From Photorhabdus heterorhabditis (GTDB lineage: Bacteria; Pseudomonadota; Gammaproteobacteria; Enterobacterales; Enterobacteriaceae): a stretch of 64,000 bases of DNA. Numbering within the stretch: position 1 is the stretch's first letter; each line of letters begins with the position of its first letter. The notes beneath the pieces are model-generated. The model was given only the letters and a program-made list of their open reading frames with translations, searched no databases and was not told the DNA's origin. Shown piece by piece: positions 53,549 through 61,763 of the stretch. Location of the stretch: positions 1 through 64,000 of the forward strand of contig NZ_RCWA01000013.1 of NCBI RefSeq assembly GCF_018448905.1, read 5' to 3'. The position numbers and the translations under genes are program-made.

Positions 53549-53573
53549 ATGGGAAGAGGATTTCTCTTCCCAT
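53549..53573 (+). terminator. Hairpin downstream of nagE
   Basis: ATGGGAAGAG and CTCTTCCCAT form a 10-bp perfect stem with a 5-nt loop, 38 bp after the nagE stop. There is no strong T tract, so it may be a partial terminator. Confidence 0.6.
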
Positions 53574-53889
53574 TGAGATTGGCATAGCCCCGCTTGTGTT
53601 CCTCTCGGATTTTCCAACAAAGCGAAACGTAGATATAGTAAATAAGATCGAATGTTGCAGTTTAATCACTAAATACCAAACTGATATTAACCCTTGAAGC
53701 AACAATTAAATTCGGTAAATAAAAAGTGGTATGCGGTATATTGAAGAAGTACTTAACAAAAGATTTAACCATTAGGTTGAGTTTACACTGGTTGATAGTA
53801 CTTTTTTCGAATCTCTCTGAAACTGAAAAATCTCACTTCAGTTCAATCTCTAAAAATTGCGTTTTCGAAAACCTGGATTGTCCTGTTGG
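53574..53889. other. Gene-free stretch after nagE
   Basis: No gene is supported. A plus-strand frame starting at the ATG near 53730 (MRYIEEVLNKRFNH) is closed by a stop and then continues in frame (VEFTLVDSTFFESL), which looks like a decayed gene fragment. I could not assign it to a family. Confidence 0.3.
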
Positions 53890-54649
53890 TTAGAGAGCAT
53901 AAAAAACCTTGGGGCATTTATGTGGTAAAGCAGCTAAAGAAGCCACTTTAACGTATACCTTTATGGATACCGATCATCCTACCCACTACAGCCCTATGAC
54001 GATGGGTTCCATTTCCGGTGCATCAAGGTTAAGCCGGCTTAATTGGCGATTAACCTTTCGGCGGTTGAATCGGACAGTATCCAGTTCATCTATCAATGGG
54101 CGGATTTTTCTGACGTGTGTTGTGTCATCAGCATGAATAATTGCATTGAGTAATGCCAGTGTTTTCGTCGCTTCATCCTCTGACGTGGCACCGGGCATTC
54201 TGTTTCCGACCAGACAAAAAGGGGACTTCAGGCGAGAGTTTTCGAGAACCGTTTCAATATGGATATCGTGAAGCTAGGGCTCGAAAAAGTTGTACTCGTA
54301 GGTAAAGTGGTCACCGGCATCAAATTCAAAATCATCCAGTGTAATTTTGTAGGGATTATCTGAAAACCCGATCCCACCCTCGTAGGAAATACCGTAATTT
54401 TTGCCATAAATACGGAATTGATGCAGATGGTCATCCTGCCATCCTTGCGCGATCTGAATGATATAGTGCAAAGCCGCTAAAGACGTTTCGCCTGACAATC
54501 TGAATCGGCGCCAGACCATTGGACTGATACCTCGAAGGGCGATTTTCACAATATAAGTTTTCATGGTGAGGTGTTTGATAGAATGATGTTCCTTTGCTCA
54601 TTCTATCGCCGATTTAACACTGTGCCCCACAAATTTTTATGCTCTCTTA
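53890..54649. mobile_element. Candidate non-autonomous element with 27-bp inverted repeats
   Basis: 53890-53916 and 54623-54649 are inverted copies with 22 of 27 positions equal. Each begins with (A/T)AGAGAGCATAAAAA and ends GGGGCA, reading inward. Between them lies only the broken pRiA4b ORF-3-like gene. No transposase is present, so this would be a passenger or MITE-like remnant. The target duplication, if any, is not clear. It sits where synteny with E. coli ends. Confidence 0.5.
53986..54564 (-). pseudogene. Plasmid pRiA4b ORF-3 family protein, interrupted by an amber codon
   Basis: The N-terminal half (54274-54564) reads MKTYIVKIALRGISPMVWRR and continues through DDHLHQFRIYG and DHFTYEYNFFEP, the conserved pattern of the pRiA4b ORF-3/IS1096 TnpR-like family. 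A TAG at 54274-54276 stops it. The same frame then continues without a shift (LHDIHIETVLEN...CLVGNRMPGATSEDEA) to a stop at 53986, 193 codons in all. In intact relatives a tryptophan is common at such a place, so a single TGG to TAG change explains the break. No good ribosome binding site is seen. Function of the family is unknown. Confidence 0.75.
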
Positions 54650-54748
54650 GCTTGCCGGTCACTGTCTCTATCTCTGTCACTGCATGTTTTCTTGCTTATG
54701 AAAATCCAGTTTATTATAACAGGTCATCATTAATATTGTTCATTAATC

Positions 54749-55408
54749 TCAATTGGTTGGATCAACCTGAATTTCATCAATAAAAGAATCGAGGAACTTC
54801 TTCATACTCGCAACCCTCTCATGGGCCATCTGTTTACCTGATTGAGTCTGAAATCCAGACTCAATCTTAAATAGTTTGGTATAGAAATGATCGACAGCAT
54901 AGGTCTTATCATCATATTCACGCTGTTTTGCCAGAGGATCATGAAAATCATACAATGAAGAACCCATGCGGCCAGAGGTATAAAAACAGCGGATAACACC
55001 AATCAAACCAATAGAATCCAACCGATCAGCATCTTGTACTATTTGAGCTTCTAATGTTCTGGGGGTTAGTGCCGCAGAAAAACTATGTGCTTCAATGGCA
55101 TGGCAAACGGCGGTAATATCTTCCTCACTCCACTTTAACTCTTTCAATATTAATGCTGCTTTTTCTGCCGCCATACGAGAAGCCAGATGACGGTTTGGCG
55201 AGTTTTTTTCAACACTTACACAGTCATGCAGCAACACTGCGGTGAATACGAGCCGCAAGTTACCAGATTCTGCTTCACAAATTTTTTGTGCGTTTCTCCA
55301 TACTCGATAGAGATGAGCAATATCATGAGCACCGTCATCGCTTTCTATAGCTATAGGTAACAATTGTTGAGCTAAATTTTCAAAAGGTGAAAAAGATAAT
55401 ATAGTCAA
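54749..55408 (-). CDS. HD-domain phosphohydrolase, YedJ-like
   Basis: This is a metal-dependent HD superfamily protein, similar in length and pattern to E. coli YedJ. Motifs in order are AHDIAHLYRVW (first metal histidine pair), LLHDCV (HD), AIEAHSFSA and QDADRLDSIG. Substrate is unknown; nucleotides or phosphate esters are likely. The reading frame begins at a TTG at 55471, but a TTG at 55408 has GGAGAG 5 nt upstream, so I use it (219 residues). Both starts are non-ATG, so the N-terminus is uncertain. It stands between the repeat-bounded pseudogene and the biosynthetic cluster. Confidence 0.75.
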   Translation of the reverse strand: MTILSFSPFENLAQQLLPIAIESDDGAHDIAHLYRVWRNAQKICEAESGNLRLVFTAVLLHDCVSVEKNSPNRHLASRMAAEKAALILKELKWSEEDITAVCHAIEAHSFSAALTPRTLEAQIVQDADRLDSIGLIGVIRCFYTSGRMGSSLYDFHDPLAKQREYDDKTYAVDHFYTKLFKIESGFQTQSGKQMAHERVASMKKFLDSFIDEIQVDPTN

Positions 55409-55551
55409 AATCTCTCCAATGAATGAAAAAAGTCTCTTACCCAACTCTGTCTGAGTTTGTAACGACCACAATAACAGGATTAATCAACAGTAACATAACG
55501 GTTATTACTAAAGAAATTTAGCATTAGTTCTCGAGGTCAGGTCAAGATGTA

Positions 55552-55592
55552 CCTACCAACTTTATTCTAACAGAACTGATAATGTTGGTAGG
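55552..55592. repeat. Perfect inverted repeat between HD gene and NDK-like gene
   Basis: CCTACCAAC (55552-55560) and GTTGGTAGG (55584-55592) are perfectly complementary around a 23-nt loop. It sits just downstream of the last gene of the biosynthetic cluster. It may help terminate the cluster transcript or bind a regulator; there is no T run. Confidence 0.45.
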
Positions 55593-55645
55593 ATAACTTC
55601 ATTTGAGCTCTCACTTCATTGAACTAAGGGACAGAACCAGCTATT

Positions 55646-56116
55646 TTAGACGTTAGGCTCCCAATACTCTTTAGCCATAAAAGCTTCATTATTATGTCTA
55701 TACTCGCAAACTTCATCAAAGAAATAGGCAATTTGCTTCACCGCTTCGTTGGAATCAGCTGCTCTATGGATTACATCTGCACCTGTCCAGACACTATATT
55801 TTTGTCTTATTGAACGTGTAGTGTCTTCTTCTGGGTTTGAGTAAGCTCCGGCGAAGTTAAATATACTTCCTAAAGCATTATGTCCACTCAGAACCAGCAA
55901 AGTTGATGGAGCTGACTGCATTACCGTTTTGAACTGCTTATGAAAGGGTTTACCCAAAATTTTGGGATATAAGAAGTAGAAGTCTTCGTCATTTAGCACC
56001 AAAGAACGGATATTATGTATTTTGAATCCTTTTTCTTCGAACTCAGTGATAATTTTCCCTACAAGCCCTCGATGAACAGCATCCGGCTTGATTAAAATAA
56101 AGCTTTTTTCTAGCAT
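55646..56116 (-). CDS. Divergent nucleoside-diphosphate-kinase homologue in the biosynthetic cluster
   Basis: The 156-residue protein has an NDK fold: FILIKPDAVHRGLVGKII at the N-terminus with the ATP-phosphate lysine K10, GKPF near 55, the helix around HNALG, and the catalytic histidine H117. The usual N-x-x-H-G-S-D-S active-site string is changed to DVIHRAADS, and SGP to SAP. It is therefore not the housekeeping enzyme, though the phosphohistidine is kept. It starts 7 bp inside the DegT gene end, with GGAG 8 nt upstream. It could phosphorylate a pathway nucleotide or sugar phosphate, or have a new role. Confidence 0.8.
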   Translation of the reverse strand: MLEKSFILIKPDAVHRGLVGKIITEFEEKGFKIHNIRSLVLNDEDFYFLYPKILGKPFHKQFKTVMQSAPSTLLVLSGHNALGSIFNFAGAYSNPEEDTTRSIRQKYSVWTGADVIHRAADSNEAVKQIAYFFDEVCEYRHNNEAFMAKEYWEPNV

Positions 56117-57195
56117 GAAACCTTCTCCAGAATTTCAATTATATAGTCGATTCCTTCCTGAGAAAGATCTGGATGGGTAGGAATGGTTATCAGGTTTTTG
56201 AGGACAGTATCTCCTTTCTCAATACTGCCATCATAAAATTTATTGAGGATACCAAACTTATACTTAGCCTCCCCATATTTTACAAAGTCCGTTTCAAATC
56301 CCATATCTTTTAGTACCTCATGAACATTGCCAAGGTCTCTATGATCTTTATCTTTAAGTACTAGGTTGTAGTAGTTAGGTTGTCCCAGGCAATCAATTTC
56401 TTCAAATCTCGTGCTCACTATGCCCTCCTTGATTTTCTCGGCGTTTTCTCTACGAATAGTAAGTTCATCATACACTCGTGTACATCTTGAGATACCTAAA
56501 GCCGCTTGGAGTGAACCTAGCTTGAAATTCAAGCCAAATGACAAGCCATTAAGGTTCCCAAGGTTGACTATTTCTCGCAAACGCTTAGTTCTTTGAGGAG
56601 ACGAAGGAATGATAAAGCCACCTTCTCCAGTAGAAAGGATTTTCTTATCATGAAGCGAGAAGCAACCATAATCAGAGAAAGTTCCAACCAGACGACCAGT
56701 CTTAAATGTACTGAAGTGAGCTTGCGCAGCGTCATCAATAACAATGATGCCTCGACTCTTACAAACTTCAGCAATCTCATCATAATTGACTGGATATCCC
56801 CATAGAGGGACAGCTATTATAGCCTTAGTTTTATCATTTATTTTACTTAGTAAATCGTCAATCGATAGTTCAGTTGTATGTGACGTTTTGGTATCAATAA
56901 ATACAGGCTTAGCTCCAACTGATAGGATCGGGAACGTTGTAGGTATCGTCGTATAACACGGAACTAAAACTTCATCATCAGCAGAAATGTCTTCAGCCAT
57001 TAGGCTAGCAATAAGTGCGCTCGTTCCACTAGAACAACACACTACATCATCAACTTCGAACAACTCTGCTATTTTTTTCTCAAATTGCTCAACAGTATCA
57101 CTTTTCCCTGAAAGCTTACCGAGATCCAATACTTTTTCCAGCTCAATCAGATCGTTGCTATGAGGTTTCTTTTTATAACTGTCATTAATTTTCAT
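56110..57195 (-). CDS. DegT/DnrJ/EryC1/StrS-family PLP aminotransferase
   Basis: Members of this family aminate keto-sugars, mostly nucleotide-linked, and some cyclitols. The 361 residues show CCSSGTSALIASLMA (phosphate-site), IVIDDAAQAHF with the PLP-contacting aspartate near 155, and SLHDKKILSTGEGGF with the PLP lysine (K184). All key residues are kept, so activity is likely. The start overlaps the oxygenase stop as ATGA, and the end overlaps the NDK-like gene, so translation is coupled. The amino sugar or amino acceptor is not known. Confidence 0.88.
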   Translation of the reverse strand: MKINDSYKKKPHSNDLIELEKVLDLGKLSGKSDTVEQFEKKIAELFEVDDVVCCSSGTSALIASLMAEDISADDEVLVPCYTTIPTTFPILSVGAKPVFIDTKTSHTTELSIDDLLSKINDKTKAIIAVPLWGYPVNYDEIAEVCKSRGIIVIDDAAQAHFSTFKTGRLVGTFSDYGCFSLHDKKILSTGEGGFIIPSSPQRTKRLREIVNLGNLNGLSFGLNFKLGSLQAALGISRCTRVYDELTIRRENAEKIKEGIVSTRFEEIDCLGQPNYYNLVLKDKDHRDLGNVHEVLKDMGFETDFVKYGEAKYKFGILNKFYDGSIEKGDTVLKNLITIPTHPDLSQEGIDYIIEILEKVSC

Positions 57196-57956
57196 GGTAA
57201 TACAATCCCCTTAATATCCGTTTTAACCACTAGGTCCTCTTTTTCATAGAGGTAATATCGATGCAACTTTCTACTAAAGCTTTCCTCAGAAATAAACTCT
57301 CGACCATGAATGCACCTTCTGTTGTTTACGATGAGTAACTGGTCGGTTTTCAACGCAATCTTCTGGCACAAGCGTTGATATAATGAAGAAAGCTTTATCG
57401 CACATTTTTTTGCTTTCTCTGTTTTATAAGTCTTTATTGAGTTAGAGAATCGAACTTGAAAAAAACCATCAGAAAAATGAAGGATAGGCTTCCAAGAACT
57501 ATCTAACTCGTTGGACTCCATAACAAATGATTTTTGCCACTCAAATACATAATTTGGTGAACTAAGCTCGCAAATTTCATCATCATTCATGTGATATAAG
57601 ATTTCTTCGATATGACAGACTGTGGTTCCCACATCACTGCCACAAATAGAAAGAAGTGCTACATAGTTTGGGATTATCGACAGACCTCTAACTTTCTTCC
57701 ACTCGGTATCGAATGGAAGAAAGCTTGCATCAGTGTGACCTCTTAACTTTTTTCTAGATTGAACAATACCTTCTTTAGGGGATAGGATAGACGCGACATC
57801 CCCTAAAATCTCAGACCGAAAGCCGAAGGTATGCATGCCTATAGTGTCTCGAATATAATTAGTGAACATATCATCACTGTGGCCAAGGCATGAAGGTGTA
57901 TCAACACACACCCAACCTTTAGCACTTAATTCTAAGAGTATTTTGGTGTTATTCAT
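57192..57956 (-). CDS. Clavaminate-synthase-like Fe(II)/2-oxoglutarate oxygenase
   Basis: This is a TauD/TfdA-superfamily oxygenase of about 254 residues. The iron ligands are H74 and D76 in LRGHTDASFLP. The distal histidine and 2-oxoglutarate arginine lie in IVNNRRCIHGREF and FSRKLHRYYL (from about residue 220), a pattern typical of clavaminate-synthase-like enzymes that hydroxylate or desaturate free or carrier-bound amino acids. The ATG at 57956 is used; TTG codons at 57965 and 57962 are nearer the AGGAG and may be the true start. It overlaps both neighbours by a few bases. Confidence 0.78.
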   Translation of the reverse strand: MNNTKILLELSAKGWVCVDTPSCLGHSDDMFTNYIRDTIGMHTFGFRSEILGDVASILSPKEGIVQSRKKLRGHTDASFLPFDTEWKKVRGLSIIPNYVALLSICGSDVGTTVCHIEEILYHMNDDEICELSSPNYVFEWQKSFVMESNELDSSWKPILHFSDGFFQVRFSNSIKTYKTEKAKKCAIKLSSLYQRLCQKIALKTDQLLIVNNRRCIHGREFISEESFSRKLHRYYLYEKEDLVVKTDIKGIVLP

Positions 57957-59019
57957 AGACAACAAAATCTCCTGTTACTTGCCCGTAAAAACAACCAATA
58001 TTTGTTTCCATTTTGAAGCTATTACTTTCGTCTACCTTCTCATTTTTAAACAAACGGTAGAATCTTGTAGGAGTGCCCCTATCAAACAGTTCTCGTGATT
58101 TGGCGGTTGGATCGTCTGATATTAATGCAACGCACTTTTTATCAAATTGAGAAACGTCCGGAGTACTAAGTTCCCATGAAACCATTTTGACTATGTCCGC
58201 ACCACTTGGATACTTGCTAACATCAATTTCATTAGCTTCAATATATTTACGAAGCTTTGCAATAGCAGGACCTAATCCATGCGAACTAATTAGTGTTCTC
58301 ACTATGTGCTCACATGCTTTAAAATCGCTATTTTCAAGCAGAATGAGAAGATCCACAAAGTCCCTAATTGTTAAATAATCTTTGTTGTAAATTTGAATAA
58401 GTATTATCAATATAGAATTAAGATCACTAACTACATTGACATATGTCCCTCTCAAAATAGTGTTGTAGCAGCCAGAATATAACGACTGTAGTAATATTCT
58501 CGAACCATTATCATCGATTGGGTAGTGATCAACATGGATTTCAAATCCACGATCATCATCTTTCCCTTTCGTATATCGGAATGATTTATAAACTTTTTCT
58601 GTAACAACATCTTTTATCCAAATAGTACTGAAATATATATCGTACCCATGCTTAATCAACAAAGCATCAAGCAATGGTAAGTGATCTTCTAATACTACCA
58701 AATCTGCGTCAAAAGCGAATCGCGAGGCACTTTCATGGTAAAAGCGCTCTACAGATAACCCCTTCAAAACTAGAACAGAATTTTTTAGTTCTGAGGATTT
58801 AGCGATATCGTTAAGTACGATCGATTTTTCTCTCTTTTCATTTTCAATATGACAATACTCTTCGCTACTCTGGCCGGTTGCATATACAAACATTGATAGA
58901 ATCTTCTCTTGGAAGGCAGACTCTTTGTTTAAGACCGATATGTACTTCTTAATTGCTTCAGGCAACCAACCATTTAGACAATAATTATAGTATGAATCAA
59001 TTACTTTAGATTTTTTCAT
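57949..59019 (-). CDS. Putative nucleotidyltransferase (NTP_transf_5 type)
   Basis: The 356-residue protein resembles the uncharacterised nucleotidyltransferase family NTP_transf_5: VLKGLSVERFY, with K86-G87, then SRFAFDADLVV, with aspartates 104 and 106 in place of the usual D-x-D metal pair, then a helix ending KHGYDI. The remainder is helical and unassigned. Relatives occur in natural-product and polysaccharide loci. It starts behind the best ribosome binding site of the cluster (AGGAG, 8 nt). It opens the second block of four overlapping genes after a 300-bp gap. Confidence 0.6.
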   Translation of the reverse strand: MKKSKVIDSYYNYCLNGWLPEAIKKYISVLNKESAFQEKILSMFVYATGQSSEEYCHIENEKREKSIVLNDIAKSSELKNSVLVLKGLSVERFYHESASRFAFDADLVVLEDHLPLLDALLIKHGYDIYFSTIWIKDVVTEKVYKSFRYTKGKDDDRGFEIHVDHYPIDDNGSRILLQSLYSGCYNTILRGTYVNVVSDLNSILIILIQIYNKDYLTIRDFVDLLILLENSDFKACEHIVRTLISSHGLGPAIAKLRKYIEANEIDVSKYPSGADIVKMVSWELSTPDVSQFDKKCVALISDDPTAKSRELFDRGTPTRFYRLFKNEKVDESNSFKMETNIGCFYGQVTGDFVVYE

Positions 59020-59319
59020 TGTTTCTTCTCCTCGAAGAAAAAGCCAAATAGAATGGAATAAAAACTAATGCAAATTGATACTTTGTTCACCTTCTCTTGT
59101 TACATATATTCTATTTCATAGAACCATTGAAATAAACAATATTATTAATGGATGTAATTATTACAATAATTTCATTGCACAATCTAAGCTTATTTACACC
59201 TGTTTATGAATTATAAAATCACATAAAAAAACATTAACCTCATGCCCATTATATAGAGCTTTCCTTTATCATTAACCTTATCAATTCCTAACCAATTTAT
59301 GATAAGTTGATAAAACACA
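59020..59319. other. Intergenic stretch between the two cluster blocks
   Basis: This is 300 bp of AT-rich DNA with no gene. It separates the carrier-protein block (59320-62948) from the nucleotidyltransferase-to-NDK block (55646-59019). It leaves room for a separate promoter, described in the next entry, and a long leader of about 220 nt. Confidence 0.5.
59248..59275 (-). promoter_or_regulatory. Possible promoter of the second cluster block
   Basis: On the minus strand TATAAT (59253-59248) is a perfect -10. TTAATG (59275-59270) is a weak -35 at 16 bp spacing. It points to the nucleotidyltransferase gene. AT-rich DNA makes chance matches likely. Confidence 0.3.
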
Positions 59320-59541
59320 TTAAATAAGACATTTATTTACTAAGACAATAATTGAATTCATATCAGAAAAATCATCAAACGTAAGATCTTCATCTAGTAG
59401 GTTGATATCAAGCTCATTTTCCAAATTAATAATCAAAGAAACAATTTGAAATGAATCCAAGTCATCAAGTGATTTTATTTCAGATTTCTTCATAAACTCA
59501 ATTACTATTATTTCAATATCTAAATTTGATTTTTTGCCCAT
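59320..59541 (-). CDS. Acyl/peptidyl carrier protein
   Basis: This is a 73-residue acidic helical protein with the carrier signature DDLDSFQIVSLIINLENEL. Ser30 is the expected 4'-phosphopantetheine site. It is not fatty-acid AcpP, whose DSL motif and length differ. It starts 22 bp inside the end of the adenylating enzyme, so the two should be made together. It would be loaded by that enzyme and carry an amino acid for modification or transfer. Confidence 0.85.
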   Translation of the reverse strand: MGKKSNLDIEIIVIEFMKKSEIKSLDDLDSFQIVSLIINLENELDINLLDEDLTFDDFSDMNSIIVLVNKCLI

Positions 59542-60905
59542 AATTCCAACTTTTTATAATTTACTTTTCCACTTATTAATGTAGGTACAGATTCGATACA
59601 AAAAATTCCTTTCACTTTAACATTCTTAATGAATCCGCAATCAAATATTTCGCCTTCGTTTTTAGGTTGATAAAAAATTGTAATTCCAGTATTGCAATCT
59701 ATATTTTTGTCATAATAAAGAACAACAAAAACCAAAGGATTATTGTTCTTTACTCTTAATTGTTCTTCAAGACCTTGAAGATCAACTCTATGCCCCATAA
59801 TCTTAGTCTGCCGATCTATTCTTCCCTCAAAATATACCTCACCATCTAATATAGTTACTAAATCTCCTGTATCGTAATACACTTTACCATCGACTTTCAC
59901 AAAGCTATTCTTTGAAGTACCTATATATCCATTAAAAATTTGAGGTCCTGACAATAATAATTTATATAGATTGCCAGATAAATGCTCAGTTTTGTATGAC
60001 ATATCCCCTAAAGCTCGGCCAAGACTAGGTGGGCCTTCAATACCCACATCACTTATCATACATGCGATTGTTGTTTCAGTTGGTCCATATAAATTAAATA
60101 TCTTCTGGCAATTAGATATTTGTGCCCAAGAGGTTACGACGTGTTTTCTTAATAATTCTCCGCAAAACAAAGAAACTTTTAAACTAGACAGTTGATGTGA
60201 TTTTGGTTTGAGAGAAATCAGCATCTGAGCGAGTGTAGGAACAGAAAACCAATAAGTGAGTTTATTATTTTCCACCTTATTTAGTAATTGTCCAATTTTT
60301 TTGGTTTCTACAGGAGTTATGGAGCTTGCACTCTTCCAACTTAGAAATAGATCATGATAAAAAAGATCAAAAGCTGGAGAAAATGTATTAGTTAATCGTT
60401 CGATGCCTTTTTCAATTTCCAATTCTTCATAGATATTATCAATATAATGTTTTAAGGCTAAATGTGTAATCGGAACTCCTTTAGGTAAACCAGTAGATCC
60501 TGATGTGAACAATATGTATGCAGTTTTTGCTGGCATAATAACTGAATCGTTTCTATCTGCTTTATGTTTTATATGATATACACTAAGATCTTGATTGAGC
60601 CTGATATCAGCTTTAACTGCATTAATTATTCGCTCTTTATATTCATCATCCCAATCTGAAATCAAAGGAACTATCGTATTCTTGTTTTTCCACATTGCCG
60701 AAAAAACAGAATACATATTTATATCCTTTCTTTCAATATCAATAGCAACTACTTTCTCTATCACTTCAGAGAAGTAATCTGAAAAATAAACAACTTTGGA
60801 AAGGAACTCACCATATGTAATTTCAATGGGATGGTCTCTATAAAAAATAGACTGAGAAAAATTATTTGATGAATAGTACAAATATTCAATTACATTGAAT
60901 GACAT
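59520..60905 (-). CDS. Free-standing adenylation enzyme (amino acid:carrier protein ligase)
   Basis: This ANL-superfamily protein of 461 residues has all core motifs: A3 LFTSGSTGLPKGV near 132, A4 AFDLFYHDLF near 183 with the aspartate that holds an alpha-amino group, A5 NLYGPTETT near 285, A7 YYDTGD, A8 GRIDRQTKIMGHRVDLQGLEE and a C-terminal lysine in SGKVNYKKL. It should adenylate an amino acid and load the adjoining carrier protein. GGAGG lies just before the ATG. It overlaps the upstream gene by 16 bp. Substrate cannot be read reliably from the sequence. Confidence 0.88.
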   Translation of the reverse strand: MSFNVIEYLYYSSNNFSQSIFYRDHPIEITYGEFLSKVVYFSDYFSEVIEKVVAIDIERKDINMYSVFSAMWKNKNTIVPLISDWDDEYKERIINAVKADIRLNQDLSVYHIKHKADRNDSVIMPAKTAYILFTSGSTGLPKGVPITHLALKHYIDNIYEELEIEKGIERLTNTFSPAFDLFYHDLFLSWKSASSITPVETKKIGQLLNKVENNKLTYWFSVPTLAQMLISLKPKSHQLSSLKVSLFCGELLRKHVVTSWAQISNCQKIFNLYGPTETTIACMISDVGIEGPPSLGRALGDMSYKTEHLSGNLYKLLLSGPQIFNGYIGTSKNSFVKVDGKVYYDTGDLVTILDGEVYFEGRIDRQTKIMGHRVDLQGLEEQLRVKNNNPLVFVVLYYDKNIDCNTGITIFYQPKNEGEIFDCGFIKNVKVKGIFCIESVPTLISGKVNYKKLELWAKNQI

Positions 60906-61762
60906 AGTTCCTCCATTACATGATTGAACATGGGATCAATCTCCAAGAATGAAAATCCCTCAATATAGGAGAAAGCACTTGTTCCTATTTCGTCAGTTAT
61001 AAAGCCACCATTACCTATTACTTCAAATAATTTATATGGGCCAACTAAATGAATAGCTGCGAGAATACCACTTTCGGACACTTCAAAAGGAAACTTCTTT
61101 TCATTGTTTATATATTTCACTAAGTGAACCAAGTCAAAATTCATACCTATAAGGTTACATAATTTATTAATCCCGCTAGCCCATATGGCATAAATAATAG
61201 TGGTCTGTTTATTTGGTTCATATAGATCTTGCAAATTATTAACCCCAAATTTTCCTGTAAAATCACCTTGCCATGTATTATATGATGTACATATGAATGA
61301 TTCACCTTTAGGATAGTCAAATAGTTCGAATTTATTATTTCCTTTCCATATATATTCAGGGTGAACGAAATCATAGTAAACCTTATAATTTCTACCATTT
61401 ATTTCCATATCTTTAGGGTTGTATACTCCTAAAGAGAACAAAGCAGACTCACCAATCTGTATGCCTACAAATCCCCAAGGATTAATCACTCTAAAACAAT
61501 TCTTTTCTAGAGAATAATGACTCAAATCATCATAAGTAATATTAACTCCTAAACTATTAAAGTATTGCTCATATGACATGAATGTTAAAACAGGAGCTCC
61601 ATTAATTGGATTTCTTATTAGTTCTCCGGGCTTCTTAACCAAGAAATACTTGACAGCATCTCTAGAATTAAAGCCTTTTTTATATATATCCAAATAATCA
61701 GGGTTTATCCCAGATTCTTTGTAAAGAATATTCTTTAATATATCGTATTTAGCGTTTATCAT
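60890..61762 (-). CDS. Unassigned protein resembling lysozyme-like glycan hydrolases
   Basis: I do not recognise a named family. Three stretches resemble, from memory, a group of phage and bacterial lysozyme-like proteins: NPWGFVGIQIGESALFSLG near residue 94 (their G-x-x-Q-x-GE-x-AL block), WQGDFTGKFGVNNLQDL near 165 (W-x-GK-x-G block), and SESGILAAIHLVG near 232 (SG-LAA-HL block). The 290-residue protein has no signal peptide, so it would stay in the cytosol. It starts one base after the condensation-like gene and overlaps the adenylation gene by 16 bp. Role in the pathway is unknown. Confidence 0.4.
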   Translation of the reverse strand: MINAKYDILKNILYKESGINPDYLDIYKKGFNSRDAVKYFLVKKPGELIRNPINGAPVLTFMSYEQYFNSLGVNITYDDLSHYSLEKNCFRVINPWGFVGIQIGESALFSLGVYNPKDMEINGRNYKVYYDFVHPEYIWKGNNKFELFDYPKGESFICTSYNTWQGDFTGKFGVNNLQDLYEPNKQTTIIYAIWASGINKLCNLIGMNFDLVHLVKYINNEKKFPFEVSESGILAAIHLVGPYKLFEVIGNGGFITDEIGTSAFSYIEGFSFLEIDPMFNHVMEELCHSM

Positions 61763-61763
61763 A

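Noticed and set aside
55646-56116. Housekeeping ndk
   Set aside because: The active-site string and several invariant positions differ, and the gene is locked by overlap into the biosynthetic block.
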